From Marinicella rhabdoformis (GTDB lineage Bacteria; Pseudomonadota; Gammaproteobacteria; Xanthomonadales; Marinicellaceae), in contig NZ_VTFS01000002.1 of the NCBI RefSeq assembly GCF_009671245.1, positions 62,001-126,000 of the forward strand: 64,000 nucleotides of DNA, written 5' to 3'. Below are positions 52,133-61,845 of the stretch, one piece after another. The number at the start of each line of letters is the position of its first letter. Positions within the stretch are counted from its first letter, which is position 1. The notes beneath the pieces are model-generated. The model worked only from the letters and a program-made list of their open reading frames with translations, made no database searches and was not told the origin of the DNA. The translations under genes were made by a program, and so were the position numbers.

Positions 52133-53788
52133 ATGAAAGTGAAAAAAACAGTATTAATGATCTGTGTCCTGTTAATAGCGACACCGCTGCTGGCGAAAAG
52201 CAAAAGCAAACAAATGGATGAATTACTCAATGGGCTGTTTGAACCAAACGGTCCAGGCGGTGTTGCATTGGTTATAAAAAACGGTAAAATCGTTTACCGC
52301 AAGGCTTTTGGAATGGCCAATTTGGAATTAAACGTTGAAATGGAGCCAGAACATATTTTCCGTATTGGTTCTATAACCAAGCAATTCACGGCTGTCGCGA
52401 TTTTGAAGTTGGCAGAAGAGGGGAAAGTTGATTTAGATGCTGACATCACTGAATACATCAAAGATTACCCAACCCACGGTCATAAAATAACCGTTAAACA
52501 TTTACTTAATCACACCTCAGGTATTAAGAGTTACACCGGCATGTCTCAATGGACCAGTGAAACCCGAAAAAAAGATTTTGAGTTGACTGAATTGATTGAT
52601 TATTTTAAGAATGAGCCGATGGATTTCGCGCCCGGTGTCGATTTCAGATATAACAACTCAGGTTATATTCTTTTAGGTCAGATCATTGAGGTGGCATCAG
52701 GTGAAAAATATGCTGACTATATTCAGAATCATATGTTCACGCCGTTAAAAATGAACAGTTCTTATTATGGTTCGACATCCAGAATCATAAAAAATCGTGC
52801 ATCTGGTTACGATAAAGCGGATGAAATGTATAAAAATGCAGATTTCTTGAGCATGACACAGCCGCATGCTGCCGGTTCCTTATTATCAACTGTGGATGAT
52901 TTGAGTACCTGGTATCAGTCGGTTTTAAATGACGAAATCATCAGTGCAGAAAGTCGTAAAATGGCCCACACACCTGAAACTTTGAATGATGGTGAAACAC
53001 TTGATTATGGTTACGGCTGGGGGATAGGTAATATCCAAGGTGTACCCATGATTCAACATGGTGGCGGTATCAATGGTTTCTTATCGGCTTCGCTGGTTTT
53101 GCCAGAAGAAAAGTTATTTGTAGCGGTGTTGTCGAATTGTAATTGTAACCGACCTGGAGCAGTGGCTAACAAAATGGCAGCCATTGCGATTGATAAACCC
53201 TATAACTGGGAAAAAATCGACCTTTCTGATGAAGAATTGCAGTCTTATCAAGCTGTTTATGAACAGACTAAAAAAGGTATGGAAACCGAGAATTTACGAA
53301 CCATTACTTATGAAAAAGGACAGTTGTTTTCATTAAGGTCAGGTGGCACACGCTATAAAATATTTCCTTATGCCAAGGACCAATTTTATTTTGAAGACAG
53401 CTTGTCTACACTTGAATTCAATCGCAATGCAGAAGGTGAAATTGAATCAGTAACTATGAAATCGACCAGAAGTGATCAAAATTGGCAGAGAACTGACAAG
53501 CCAATGCCCACGCTAACAGAAGTGGACATGAGCCTTGAAACTTTTGCCAAATACATTGGTAAGTATGAATTAGCGCCAGATTTTTATATTCATATTTTCA
53601 GTGAAGGTGGTACTTTTTATACGCAAGCCACGGGTCAGCAAAAAATAGAGTTGATTGCCACTGACGTCAATAAATTCACTTTGAAGGGTACCGATATCAA
53701 GCTCACCATGAACAGTAATGATGCTGGTGAGGTCAATGAGTTGGTGTTACATCAAAACGGAAACCACCCTGCAAAAAAAGTAGATTAA
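52133..53788 (+). CDS. secreted serine hydrolase, paralogue of the first one
   Basis: 551 residues, the same length as the protein at 453-2108 and clearly similar throughout (both have GMANxEL, FRIGSITKQFTAVAILKLAE, IKDYPTHGHKIT, YNNSGY). Signal peptide 1 to about 22, ending LLA. Nucleophile Ser80 in S-I-T-K, YNN and HGG (in MIQHGGGINGF). AGGGG lies before the ATG and a TATAAT is at 52105. C-terminal domain retained. Substrate unknown. Confidence 0.88.
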   Translation: MKVKKTVLMICVLLIATPLLAKSKSKQMDELLNGLFEPNGPGGVALVIKNGKIVYRKAFGMANLELNVEMEPEHIFRIGSITKQFTAVAILKLAEEGKVDLDADITEYIKDYPTHGHKITVKHLLNHTSGIKSYTGMSQWTSETRKKDFELTELIDYFKNEPMDFAPGVDFRYNNSGYILLGQIIEVASGEKYADYIQNHMFTPLKMNSSYYGSTSRIIKNRASGYDKADEMYKNADFLSMTQPHAAGSLLSTVDDLSTWYQSVLNDEIISAESRKMAHTPETLNDGETLDYGYGWGIGNIQGVPMIQHGGGINGFLSASLVLPEEKLFVAVLSNCNCNRPGAVANKMAAIAIDKPYNWEKIDLSDEELQSYQAVYEQTKKGMETENLRTITYEKGQLFSLRSGGTRYKIFPYAKDQFYFEDSLSTLEFNRNAEGEIESVTMKSTRSDQNWQRTDKPMPTLTEVDMSLETFAKYIGKYELAPDFYIHIFSEGGTFYTQATGQQKIELIATDVNKFTLKGTDIKLTMNSNDAGEVNELVLHQNGNHPAKKVD

Positions 53789-53829
53789 CTTCAGTCAGCT
53801 TAAATGAGGGCTTTTGATAAATGGAGCAT

Positions 53830-53858
53830 TTTGGGGTTGAGTTTAACTCAACCCCAAA
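53830..53858. terminator. palindromic terminator-like hairpin between convergent genes
   Basis: 14-base arms TTTGGGGTTGAGTT and AACTCAACCCCAAA around a single T, between the ends of two convergent genes. T-runs are modest (TTTT on the right), so efficiency is uncertain. Confidence 0.7.
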
Positions 53859-53898
53859 GTTTTAATTGCTCAATGATAGGGTTTTTGTTGTGAGCAAA

Positions 53899-56532
53899 TC
53901 ACAAGCCTTTGACACAAGCTTCTGCTTTCTGTACATTTTCTGAAAGAAAACGGTACAAAGTGGTGCCGATGGTTTTCTTATCTGATGCTGTTTGTATCAG
54001 CTTCAAGCCATTCTCCGTGCAAATACCAGCAAACAAGTCACGTGCATAAGAGCGCTGGTAATAATTGTCTCTGTTGCGTTTTATCATAGGCAGGGCCGCT
54101 AACATTTCTGTTAACAGTTGTTCTTGCAATGCCACTTGATTGGCAGGGAAAAGGGATTCCATGGCTTTTCTTTGGTGAGACAAAGGCAATGGATTGTCAT
54201 TGTTTAAGAATTGATCAACCCATTGCTTTTTAATGGCCAGCACGGGCAATGCCGCTTCTGCAGCAATCGCCGCCAACATGCCTGAGTCTGATGGGTCTTT
54301 TGTTTTTTCATTAGCAATCAGCGTTTTTGATTCAGGGTGATTTAAGCCTGCCAAACGACTGATCATTTGCCACCTGAAGCCTTGGGTTATGGGTATTTCA
54401 TTTATGGTCAGTTCCCCAGACAGTAGTTTCAATAAAATGGCTTGTCCATTTTCAGAACGCACGACTGAAAAGAAACTTTGTAGCTTAATGAGTTTGATGT
54501 TTTTTGAAGTTTCTTTGGCTTTGATTTGATTCCAAAGCATTTCTTCTAGCGAATGCGACAATGCCATCAAATTTGGGTCACCTTGACGTTCTTTGGTGTT
54601 CAATTTGCTGATTAAACTGTTTTGAATTTGGTTGATGATTCGGTCATTTTTCTCAACATACAAAGCATCAATAACCTTCAACAGATTAATTTGTTCATCT
54701 GATAATAAAGAAGTCCACAGCATGGAACGCATCAATGGATCTTTAAGTTGGGTAAGGGCGTCAAAGGCATTGTTTTTGCTGACTTCATCCAACTCGACTT
54801 CCACAAAGCCCCAGCCTTGGTAGTTGGGGTAAGCAAGGGTTGGACAGTCAAGCCCAATAACAGCAGGTACCTGTGTTGATTCACCAGTGACTTGCAATGG
54901 AGTGATGTGATAGGGCTTTAATTCATTGTCTTGCAGCTTGAACAGCGCCAGTTGGGTTTTCTGAGTACGCAGCTGCGGGTGTTTTTCGTCAGCGGTTTGA
55001 TTGATTGTGAAGCCACTGATTTTATCCGCTTCACATTGAAAATTAATTTTGAATGTATTAACACCTGCTTGGTATAGCCATGATTTTGACCATTCAGTTA
55101 ATTCGATGCCAGATTGTTTAGATTGTGCAGCAACAAAGTCTTCAAGTTCAGTGTTTCCCCAAGCATGTTGCTTCAAATAATTCGAGACCGCCAAACGAAA
55201 ATTTTCTTGACCAACAAAATGAGACAGTTGGTTCAGAACAGAGGCGCCTTTTTGATATGTTATGTCGTCAAAAACCTGGAAAAAGTCATTGGTGCTGTTA
55301 ACAGGGACTTCTATAGGGTGAGTTGATATCATTTTGTCGGCAGTGATGGCACGAAGGTTTACATTCAAATAAAAGTCGTGCCACAGGTCTTTGAATTCGG
55401 GCAATTCAGACACCGCAATAGCCGACATCAATGTGGCAAAGCTTTCGTTCAGCCACAAGCCATTCCACCAGTCTTTAGTCACTAAATTACCAAACCACAT
55501 GTGGGCCATTTCGTGCAAAATGATACTGGCGCGTCGTTGCCTTTGAAACCGATTAGATTCACCGCGTTGAATGACACTCTCAGTGAAAGTTACAGCTGCG
55601 ACATTTTCCATGGCACCAATATTAAAATCTGGCACGATCACTTGGTCGTATTTTTCAAAAGGGTAGGCAATGTCAAAATAGTTTTTGAAATGACTCAGAC
55701 CCATTTTTGTGTACCCCATCCACTCTTCAACGGGGACATATTGCGCCAAGGATTGTCTGGCCAGCAAACGAATCGGCACGTCGCCGGCTTGGTCTTCCCA
55801 TAGCTGATATGGGCCTGCATGCAGTGAAAAGATATAACTTGAGAACTTTTTAGACGGTGGAAAGTGCCAAGTTTTAATGTCATTTGTTTTGCTTACATCG
55901 TCTTCGGTCATGGCAGAAACCACTTGCCAGTTTTCTGGTGCTTGAACGGTTAATTCATATTGGGCTTTTAAGTTGGGTTGGTCAAAATTGGGGAACAAGC
56001 GATTGGCATAGTATGGCCACAAGTAAGTGTATAAGTAGGTATTTCCATCTTCAGGATCAACAAATTTATGCAGGCCTGTTCCATCTTGGTTATATGGGTG
56101 TTGATAGGTCAGGGTGATGCTGTTTTTACCTTGTAACAAAGCGTTTGAAGGCAATGTGACGAAAAAGCCATTGTAGTTTACATCTACATGATTGTTATTT
56201 ATGGTCACTTCAGAAACTGTACCACCTGTGAAATCTATGGTCAAATCTTCAGTGTTAGCGTTCAGGTTGAACTGAACAGTAACTTGTCCGAGGTAGGCAT
56301 CTTTGTTTCTCACCAAGTCAACATTGAGAACATAGTTGATGTCAGACAGCCTGTTTTTTCTGGATTGAGCAGTTTCGAGGTTCAATAAGTCAGCTTTGAC
56401 TCTGCTTTTTGAAACTTGCTTTTTGACTGTTGTTGAGGTTTTTGTTGTGGTGTTATCTGAAATAGGTTGTTGTTGGCAACCCAACAACAAAGTCAACAGC
56501 AAGAACAGCGGGTATTTAACGTAAATTCTCAT
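53899..56532 (-). CDS. M1-family aminopeptidase N-like lipoprotein
   Basis: 877 residues. The N-terminus is a lipoprotein signal: hydrophobic leader then LLLGC lipobox (Cys19). M1 features: GAMENVAAVTFTES, zinc site HEMAHMWFGNLV (HExxH) and the third ligand Glu in WLNESFATLMSA. The C-terminal ERAP1-like helical domain follows (about 540-877). The family removes N-terminal residues from peptides. Membrane anchoring suggests it acts outside the cytoplasm on nutrient peptides, unlike cytosolic PepN. The Cys19+2 residue is Gln, compatible with an outer-membrane destination. Confidence 0.9.
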   Translation of the reverse strand: MRIYVKYPLFLLLTLLLGCQQQPISDNTTTKTSTTVKKQVSKSRVKADLLNLETAQSRKNRLSDINYVLNVDLVRNKDAYLGQVTVQFNLNANTEDLTIDFTGGTVSEVTINNNHVDVNYNGFFVTLPSNALLQGKNSITLTYQHPYNQDGTGLHKFVDPEDGNTYLYTYLWPYYANRLFPNFDQPNLKAQYELTVQAPENWQVVSAMTEDDVSKTNDIKTWHFPPSKKFSSYIFSLHAGPYQLWEDQAGDVPIRLLARQSLAQYVPVEEWMGYTKMGLSHFKNYFDIAYPFEKYDQVIVPDFNIGAMENVAAVTFTESVIQRGESNRFQRQRRASIILHEMAHMWFGNLVTKDWWNGLWLNESFATLMSAIAVSELPEFKDLWHDFYLNVNLRAITADKMISTHPIEVPVNSTNDFFQVFDDITYQKGASVLNQLSHFVGQENFRLAVSNYLKQHAWGNTELEDFVAAQSKQSGIELTEWSKSWLYQAGVNTFKINFQCEADKISGFTINQTADEKHPQLRTQKTQLALFKLQDNELKPYHITPLQVTGESTQVPAVIGLDCPTLAYPNYQGWGFVEVELDEVSKNNAFDALTQLKDPLMRSMLWTSLLSDEQINLLKVIDALYVEKNDRIINQIQNSLISKLNTKERQGDPNLMALSHSLEEMLWNQIKAKETSKNIKLIKLQSFFSVVRSENGQAILLKLLSGELTINEIPITQGFRWQMISRLAGLNHPESKTLIANEKTKDPSDSGMLAAIAAEAALPVLAIKKQWVDQFLNNDNPLPLSHQRKAMESLFPANQVALQEQLLTEMLAALPMIKRNRDNYYQRSYARDLFAGICTENGLKLIQTASDKKTIGTTLYRFLSENVQKAEACVKGL

Positions 56533-56731
56533 GGCGTCCCTTAATTAGATATGAAATGGTGGTAAGTATTATGATGTTGATTGTATCTTAATACTTTGTG
56601 ACATTGGTGGTTTGAGGCTTCAGATTCCAAGATTGAAGTTGATTGGTAAATAAATGGGTATGGGTTAATATAGGTAGTGTAAAAAAATTTCAGTTAACTG
56701 TTTTGGTATGATTAATGTCTTATCAGCAGAG

Positions 56732-56761
56732 ATGAAACATGATTGGGAACATGAAAATTGA
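56732..56761 (+). promoter_or_regulatory. nine-codon upstream ORF overlapping the kinase start
   Basis: An ATG (56732) reads MKHDWEHEN and stops at a TGA whose bases overlap the TTG start of the kinase (56758-56761). It may couple translation of the kinase to the leader. Weak GCAGAG before its ATG. Confidence 0.35.
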
Positions 56762-59640
56762 GTGATTCAGACAAGCCAACTATCAAATCTACTGAATCTG
56801 GTTCATTGGCAGATGAACCAACGGTGTTGATCGATACTGAGGGAAAGGCCATATTGGCCAGTGCTTTTTCCGGTACATTGTCTCCAGGAACCCGAATCAA
56901 CCGAATCGTGATAGACAGCTTGATTGGTCAAGGCGGCATGGGGGCTGTGTATTTAGCCTATGATGAGAAGTTACAAAGACAAGTGGCGATTAAATCGATT
57001 CGTCCTGAGTTTTTAACCAATCCAGACACCCAAAAACGCTTCATGAGAGAAGCCCGTATCCTGTCTAAAATCAACCACCAAAGCATTTGTCACATTTATG
57101 ATTACATTGAAACTGATGTGGGTGATTATTTGGTTTTAGAATACATCAAAGGGCAGCAAATTTATCACTCCAGTTTAGACAAGTCAGAAACATTAGATGC
57201 ATTGATTGCATTGGCAGAGGCATTGGATGTGGCTCACCAACATGGTGTGATTCACAGAGATTTAAAGCCTGACAATGTCATGGTAACGACATCGGGTCAA
57301 ATCAAAGTTTTAGATTTTGGCATTGCTCAGTCCATGAGTAACATTCGATCGAATCGAACTACTGAAAATTCAACATCAGAAAATAAAACTGTGTCATCGG
57401 AATTAACAGAACAGGGTTCATTGGTGGGCACCATACGCTATATGAGTCCAGAACAGGCCCGAGGTGAGGTGCTGACTCCAGCCAGCGACATATATGCTTT
57501 GGGTGTGATGGCTATGGAAATGTTAAGTAAAAAGCCAGCCTATGCGGTACTTCAAACTGAGGAGTTGTTAAGAGATGTTCAGAAAGGTAGGTTGCAGCCA
57601 GCAAAGAATTTGGCGCCAGACTGTCGTTCCTTGGTGACAGCGTTGACGGCTGTTGAATTTGAATCCAGACCATCAGCTAAACAAGCCGCTGAATCATTCA
57701 AAAAAATAAAACAAGCACCTCAAATGAAACGCCGAAAGCGAACTAAATGGTTGGTGCTGTTTTTTGGGTTTGTGGCAACAGGGTTTATGATCTGGCAATG
57801 GCAAGTGTACAAATTGAAAGAACAGCAGGCCAATCGAATCATGCGTTATGAAGGGGCAATAAATCAATTGGTGATGGCGAGAGATCAAGTGTATACCTTG
57901 CCAATTCACAATGTGACCCAAGAAATCAACGATTTATTTAGCCAGTCGGCTGTTCTTTTTCAAAAAATCAATGTGGATGAAATACTCAATCAACAGCAAA
58001 TTGATCGATTACATGGTTTGATATTTTTGAAATCAGAACAATATCAAATGGCCGTTAAAAAATTAGAATCAGGTTTGGCCAGTAATGAGCACATGGCACG
58101 AGCATGGGTGGGTTTGTACATCAATAAGGTGGCTGCTTATTCGGAAAAGCATGGATACATTGGTGCTGTTCAATCGAGGGATATGCAGTTGAATTTTTTA
58201 AGGCCGGCGTTGGATTATGTAGAAAAAGCGTTGTTAGAAGCAGCAGAAAGAGAAGAGTCACAAGACACAGTACTCAAAGCCTTTTGGGTCGCCCACAGTC
58301 AAGGAATTTATGGCGCATTGCGGGTGTTGGATGACACCTTAAAGGGCCAGATGTGGAACCATGAACTGGTTAAGTTAAAAGCTTTGTTGTTGTCCACTCT
58401 GGCATTGGACTTTGAAGAAAAGGCACAATATGAGTTGTCCTATGACGCAATGAAGAAAACAGCAGACACTTATCGGCAGGCGATTGATATGGCGAGAAGT
58501 TTTCCATACAGTTATCACAGCCTGTGTGCCACTGAAATAAACTTAGTCGTTGATGCGGTAAGTAGAACTTATCTTGAGTTTGATTTACACGCAGCGCATG
58601 CCATTGAAGCTTGTGAGAATTACCTGTTGGTAAGCCCTGGCTCTACTGCAGGTTTGAATCAGTTAACGCTGTTAAGTTTAATGAAAGCTTTCTGGCATAT
58701 TTTACATGGGCAGTCGCCCAGGAATGACATTGAGCAGGCTGTCATGTTGAATCAAAAGTCATTATCAATCGCCAAGTTAGCCCAAGCGAAAATATTGACT
58801 GCCTACATTTATGCTGTTGAAGCAAGTTGGCTTTCAGCGCAAGGCCAAGGTGTCGAAAACACTTTAGATCAAGCATATAATGCCCTGTCTGTGCTGGTCA
58901 ATGAGGGTGAAATGTCAGAGGATGATTTGGCCGTTGATTTTTTGAATGTCATCAACTTAAAAGCGGAACAACAGGTTCGCCTATTAGACCCCCTTGATGA
59001 CTTGATTAATCTGGCGGAAAAACATTTCAATACAGGCATTAATGCGTCATCGTTGTTGTATGAAAATAAAAAGGGTCTAATGGGCAGTATCTTACACACA
59101 TATACCCAAAACACCTTGTTTAAAAAGCACACAAAAGGTCGTGTTCATGAGGTGGCTTCTGCCTATTTACCTCAGTTTGAATCATCCTATGAGTACATAA
59201 AATTCGACCCCAACAGCCTTCTCAATTATGCCCAATTACACCTCTTGATGGGTGAGTATGGCGAGGATGGCAAAATGGCTTACCATGTTAATATGGCACA
59301 AAAGTTTGCTGATGAAGCATTTGCTATAAACCAAAGTAGTCAAGCCGTGTTATTGGCTCAAGCAGTGATCATGAATTGGCAAGTTTTTTTACAATCAGGC
59401 GAATTTGAATCTGTAGATCAAGCTTTTGAAAAAGCCATTGCAGTTAATCCTGAATGGGCTCAAGCATATCAGGCTTGGGCTGAAGCCAAGTTGATCCAAG
59501 CACGCAATGCAGAATCTGAGGTAGAAAGACAAAAAGCGGTCAAAACGGGCATTGAAAAAATAAGCTCAGCGATTGAGAAAGACCCTTTGAACCAAACTTT
59601 CCGGGTCACCAAGTCACGTTTAAAGGCATTGAATCATTGA
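56758..59640 (+). CDS. serine/threonine protein kinase with TPR-like C-terminal region
   Basis: 960 residues, TTG start: an in-frame TGA precedes it by one codon and the next Met lies in the glycine loop, so no better start exists. Kinase domain about 45-325: GQGGMGAVYLAYD, AIKSI (Lys), HRDLKPDNV, DFGIAQS and GTIRYMSPEQARGE. One membrane helix at about 330-345 (WLVLFFGFVATGFMIW) follows. The rest is helical and TPR-like (AVNPEWAQAYQAWAEAKL). PknB-like without PASTA domains. Substrates unknown. Confidence 0.92.
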   Translation: MSDSDKPTIKSTESGSLADEPTVLIDTEGKAILASAFSGTLSPGTRINRIVIDSLIGQGGMGAVYLAYDEKLQRQVAIKSIRPEFLTNPDTQKRFMREARILSKINHQSICHIYDYIETDVGDYLVLEYIKGQQIYHSSLDKSETLDALIALAEALDVAHQHGVIHRDLKPDNVMVTTSGQIKVLDFGIAQSMSNIRSNRTTENSTSENKTVSSELTEQGSLVGTIRYMSPEQARGEVLTPASDIYALGVMAMEMLSKKPAYAVLQTEELLRDVQKGRLQPAKNLAPDCRSLVTALTAVEFESRPSAKQAAESFKKIKQAPQMKRRKRTKWLVLFFGFVATGFMIWQWQVYKLKEQQANRIMRYEGAINQLVMARDQVYTLPIHNVTQEINDLFSQSAVLFQKINVDEILNQQQIDRLHGLIFLKSEQYQMAVKKLESGLASNEHMARAWVGLYINKVAAYSEKHGYIGAVQSRDMQLNFLRPALDYVEKALLEAAEREESQDTVLKAFWVAHSQGIYGALRVLDDTLKGQMWNHELVKLKALLLSTLALDFEEKAQYELSYDAMKKTADTYRQAIDMARSFPYSYHSLCATEINLVVDAVSRTYLEFDLHAAHAIEACENYLLVSPGSTAGLNQLTLLSLMKAFWHILHGQSPRNDIEQAVMLNQKSLSIAKLAQAKILTAYIYAVEASWLSAQGQGVENTLDQAYNALSVLVNEGEMSEDDLAVDFLNVINLKAEQQVRLLDPLDDLINLAEKHFNTGINASSLLYENKKGLMGSILHTYTQNTLFKKHTKGRVHEVASAYLPQFESSYEYIKFDPNSLLNYAQLHLLMGEYGEDGKMAYHVNMAQKFADEAFAINQSSQAVLLAQAVIMNWQVFLQSGEFESVDQAFEKAIAVNPEWAQAYQAWAEAKLIQARNAESEVERQKAVKTGIEKISSAIEKDPLNQTFRVTKSRLKALNH

Positions 59641-59728
59641 TAAAGTTACAGGATTAATTATAAAAAAAGACTCTTGGAAATGGTTACATTAAAATGGCAA
59701 AAAAATAAAGCAGAGGCACTGAGTATAT

Positions 59729-60409
59729 ATGAAAGTTGTGGTATTAACAGGCGCAGGTATTTCGGCAGAAAGTGGCTTGTCTACGTTCAGGGACAATGAT
59801 GGCTTGTGGGAAAATCATCGGGTAGAAGAGGTGGCCACGCCAGAAGCATTTGATAGAAATCCAGAATTGGTTCAGCGCTTTTATAACATGCGTCGTGCCA
59901 ATTTGAAATCTGTTGAACCGAATGCAGCACATGTGGCTTTGGCCCAAGCAGAGCAACAATTTGAATCATTTTTGTTGGTCACACAAAATGTCGATGACCT
60001 ACATGAAAGGGCAGGGAGTAAAAATCTTTTACACATGCACGGTGAATTATTGAAACAACGTTGTGTTCAATGCCATGATGTTTCAGAAATAATCGGTGAG
60101 TTGTCAGTTAATGCGATTTGCCCTAATTGTGACGGTGTGGGTTCGTTACGACCAGATATTGTCTGGTTTGGTGAAATGCCTTATTTTATGGATGACATCA
60201 TGGCGGCTTTAATGGATTGCGATTTGTTTGTTTCAATTGGAACATCAGGTTCGGTATATCCTGCGGCTGGCTTTGTACAAATTGCCAATCAATCAGGAGC
60301 CAGAACAGTGGAATTAAATCTTGAACCAGGTGATCTACAGAGTGAATTTCAACAAGCACAATACGGCAAAGCAACCGCTGTAGTCGGTGAATTTTTTGGC
60401 AACCTATGA
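59729..60409 (+). CDS. cobB: NAD-dependent protein deacylase (sirtuin, CobB-type)
   Basis: 226 residues. NAD-binding [21 protein letters not shown], catalytic His in HMHGELLK ([13 protein letters not shown] precedes), and zinc site CVQCHDV...CPNCDG. The motif REVDDL... is the normal class III arrangement. Residues Tyr/Arg of the desuccinylase pocket (here FYNMRR) suggest it may act as desuccinylase as well as deacetylase. Monocistronic between kinase and rpsF. Confidence 0.92.
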   Translation: MKVVVLTGAGISAESGLSTFRDNDGLWENHRVEEVATPEAFDRNPELVQRFYNMRRANLKSVEPNAAHVALAQAEQQFESFLLVTQNVDDLHERAGSKNLLHMHGELLKQRCVQCHDVSEIIGELSVNAICPNCDGVGSLRPDIVWFGEMPYFMDDIMAALMDCDLFVSIGTSGSVYPAAGFVQIANQSGARTVELNLEPGDLQSEFQQAQYGKATAVVGEFFGNL

Positions 60410-60458
60410 ATAAAGCGAATCGAGCTGCGCTGTTTTACGCCTATGTTTGAAATAATGT

Positions 60459-60487
60459 TTGCAAAATAGGCTTTGAATCCATATAAT
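60459..60487 (+). promoter_or_regulatory. promoter of rpsF-rpsR-rplI
   Basis: TTGCAA and TATAAT separated by exactly 17 bases, about 83 bases before the rpsF ATG, with a CGCG discriminator. The leader between contains a stem-prone GC-rich segment (CACCGGCTTGAG...GGTTCGGGTGGC); an S6-S18-binding motif there is possible but was not confirmed. Confidence 0.8.
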
Positions 60488-60570
60488 CCGCGGACTTTTC
60501 CTTGCTGCACCGGCTTGAGTGGAGTTGTTCCATTGGGTTCGGGTGGCATTTTAACCGTAAGGAGTTTTTA

Positions 60571-60984
60571 ATGAGACATTACGAAATTATCATGTTGGTT
60601 CATCCAGACCAATCTGAGCAGTTACCTGCTATGATCGAAAGATACAGCGGTATGGTAACTACTGGTGGTGGTACTGTTCACCGTTCTGAAGATTGGGGCC
60701 GTCGTCAATTGGCATACTCAATCGAGCGTTTACACAAAGCACATTATTACTTGTTGAACATCGAATGTGGTCAAGAAGTGATTGATGAGATTGTTGACGC
60801 ATTCCGTTTCAACGATGCCATCTTGCGTCATATGGTTATGGCTAAGAAGGAAGCTGTTACTGAAGCTTCACCTTTGAAGAAAATCGAAGATGAAAAACCA
60901 GCAGCTAAAGAAGAAGTAAAGGAAGAAGTTAAAGCAGAAGCTAAAACTGAAGCCAAAGAAACTGAAAAAGCAGAACAGGAGTAA
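60571..60984 (+). CDS. rpsF: 30S ribosomal protein S6
   Basis: 137 residues from the ATG at 60571 with AAGGAG before it. Core [37 protein letters not shown], and [12 protein letters not shown]. The tail (from about 105) is unusually long and rich in Glu, Lys and Ala ([20 protein letters not shown]). The acidic tail is a glutamylation target in E. coli. Confidence 0.96.
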   Translation: MRHYEIIMLVHPDQSEQLPAMIERYSGMVTTGGGTVHRSEDWGRRQLAYSIERLHKAHYYLLNIECGQEVIDEIVDAFRFNDAILRHMVMAKKEAVTEASPLKKIEDEKPAAKEEVKEEVKAEAKTEAKETEKAEQE

Positions 60985-60987
60985 ATC

Positions 60988-61242
60988 ATGGCTAAACCAC
61001 AAAGAAGAAGACGCCCCGCGCAAAGAATCATCAGCCGCAACTGTAAATTTACAGCTGCTGGTATCAAAGAAGTTGATTTTAAAGATTTGGATTTGTTGAA
61101 GCAGTTCATCACTGAAACTGGCAAAATCATACCATCAAGAATCACTGGCACAAAAGCAAAGTATCAAAGACAATTAGCAACAGCCGTTAAACGTGCTCGT
61201 TACTTGGCTTTGGTTCCTTATTGTGACCAACACGGTAAATAA
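60988..61242 (+). CDS. rpsR: 30S ribosomal protein S18
   Basis: 84 residues. Basic N-terminus [20 protein letters not shown] and core [20 protein letters not shown]. It binds S6 in the platform. The start lies three bases after the rpsF stop, with GGAG inside the rpsF end. Confidence 0.97.
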   Translation: MAKPQRRRRPAQRIISRNCKFTAAGIKEVDFKDLDLLKQFITETGKIIPSRITGTKAKYQRQLATAVKRARYLALVPYCDQHGK

Positions 61243-61253
61243 AGGAGTCAACC

Positions 61254-61706
61254 ATGCAAGTAATTTTATTAGAAAAAGTACAGAATTTGGGTGATTTGGG
61301 TGAAATCGTTAATGTTAAAAACGGTTTTGCTAGAAACTACTTGATTCCACAAAGCAAAGCTTCTCGTGCCACTGAAGACAACATCAAAGCATTTGAAGCC
61401 AAGAAATCAGAATTGATTGCGAAAGCCAAAGAATCTGTTGCTGCTGCTGAAGCACGTGCAGAATCTGTTAACGGTTTGGAAGTGACAATTGCTGCCAATG
61501 CAAGTCCAGAAGGTCACTTGTACGGTTCAGTTGGTCCACGCGAAATTGCTGACAAATTAACTGAAAGCGGTTATCCAGTTGACACAAGCGAAGTCTTGTT
61601 GTCAGACGGTGCTTTCAAAGATGTTGGCGCACATGAAGTTCGTTTGAAATTCCATGCTGACGTTGAAGCAACGTTTACAATGAACATTGAAGCTGAAGTT
61701 GAATAA
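61254..61706 (+). CDS. rplI: 50S ribosomal protein L9
   Basis: 150 residues. N-domain MQVILLEKVQNLGDLGEIVN followed by VKNGFARNYLIPQSKA, a long helix, and the C-domain (GSVGPREIADKL). GGAG before the ATG. It ends at a strong terminator. Confidence 0.97.
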   Translation: MQVILLEKVQNLGDLGEIVNVKNGFARNYLIPQSKASRATEDNIKAFEAKKSELIAKAKESVAAAEARAESVNGLEVTIAANASPEGHLYGSVGPREIADKLTESGYPVDTSEVLLSDGAFKDVGAHEVRLKFHADVEATFTMNIEAEVE

Positions 61707-61734
61707 ACTACAAGGCTGACATAAAGCATTGAAA

Positions 61735-61760
61735 AGCCGGTCTCATGACCGGCTTTTTTA
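61735..61760 (+). terminator. intrinsic terminator of the rpsF operon
   Basis: AGCCGGTC, loop TCAT and GACCGGCT, then a T-run, 29 bases after the rplI stop. Confidence 0.92.
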
Positions 61761-61845
61761 TTGTTTGAAAATTAAACTGATTATCGCGACAAGTTTCCAA
61801 TATTTGTTATAAAATTCTACCCCTACTTTTTTCTTGTAACCGACC

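Noticed and set aside
60502-60570. Longer N-terminus for S6
   Set aside because: AAGGAG lies directly before the ATG at 60571 and the upstream part is the GC-rich leader.
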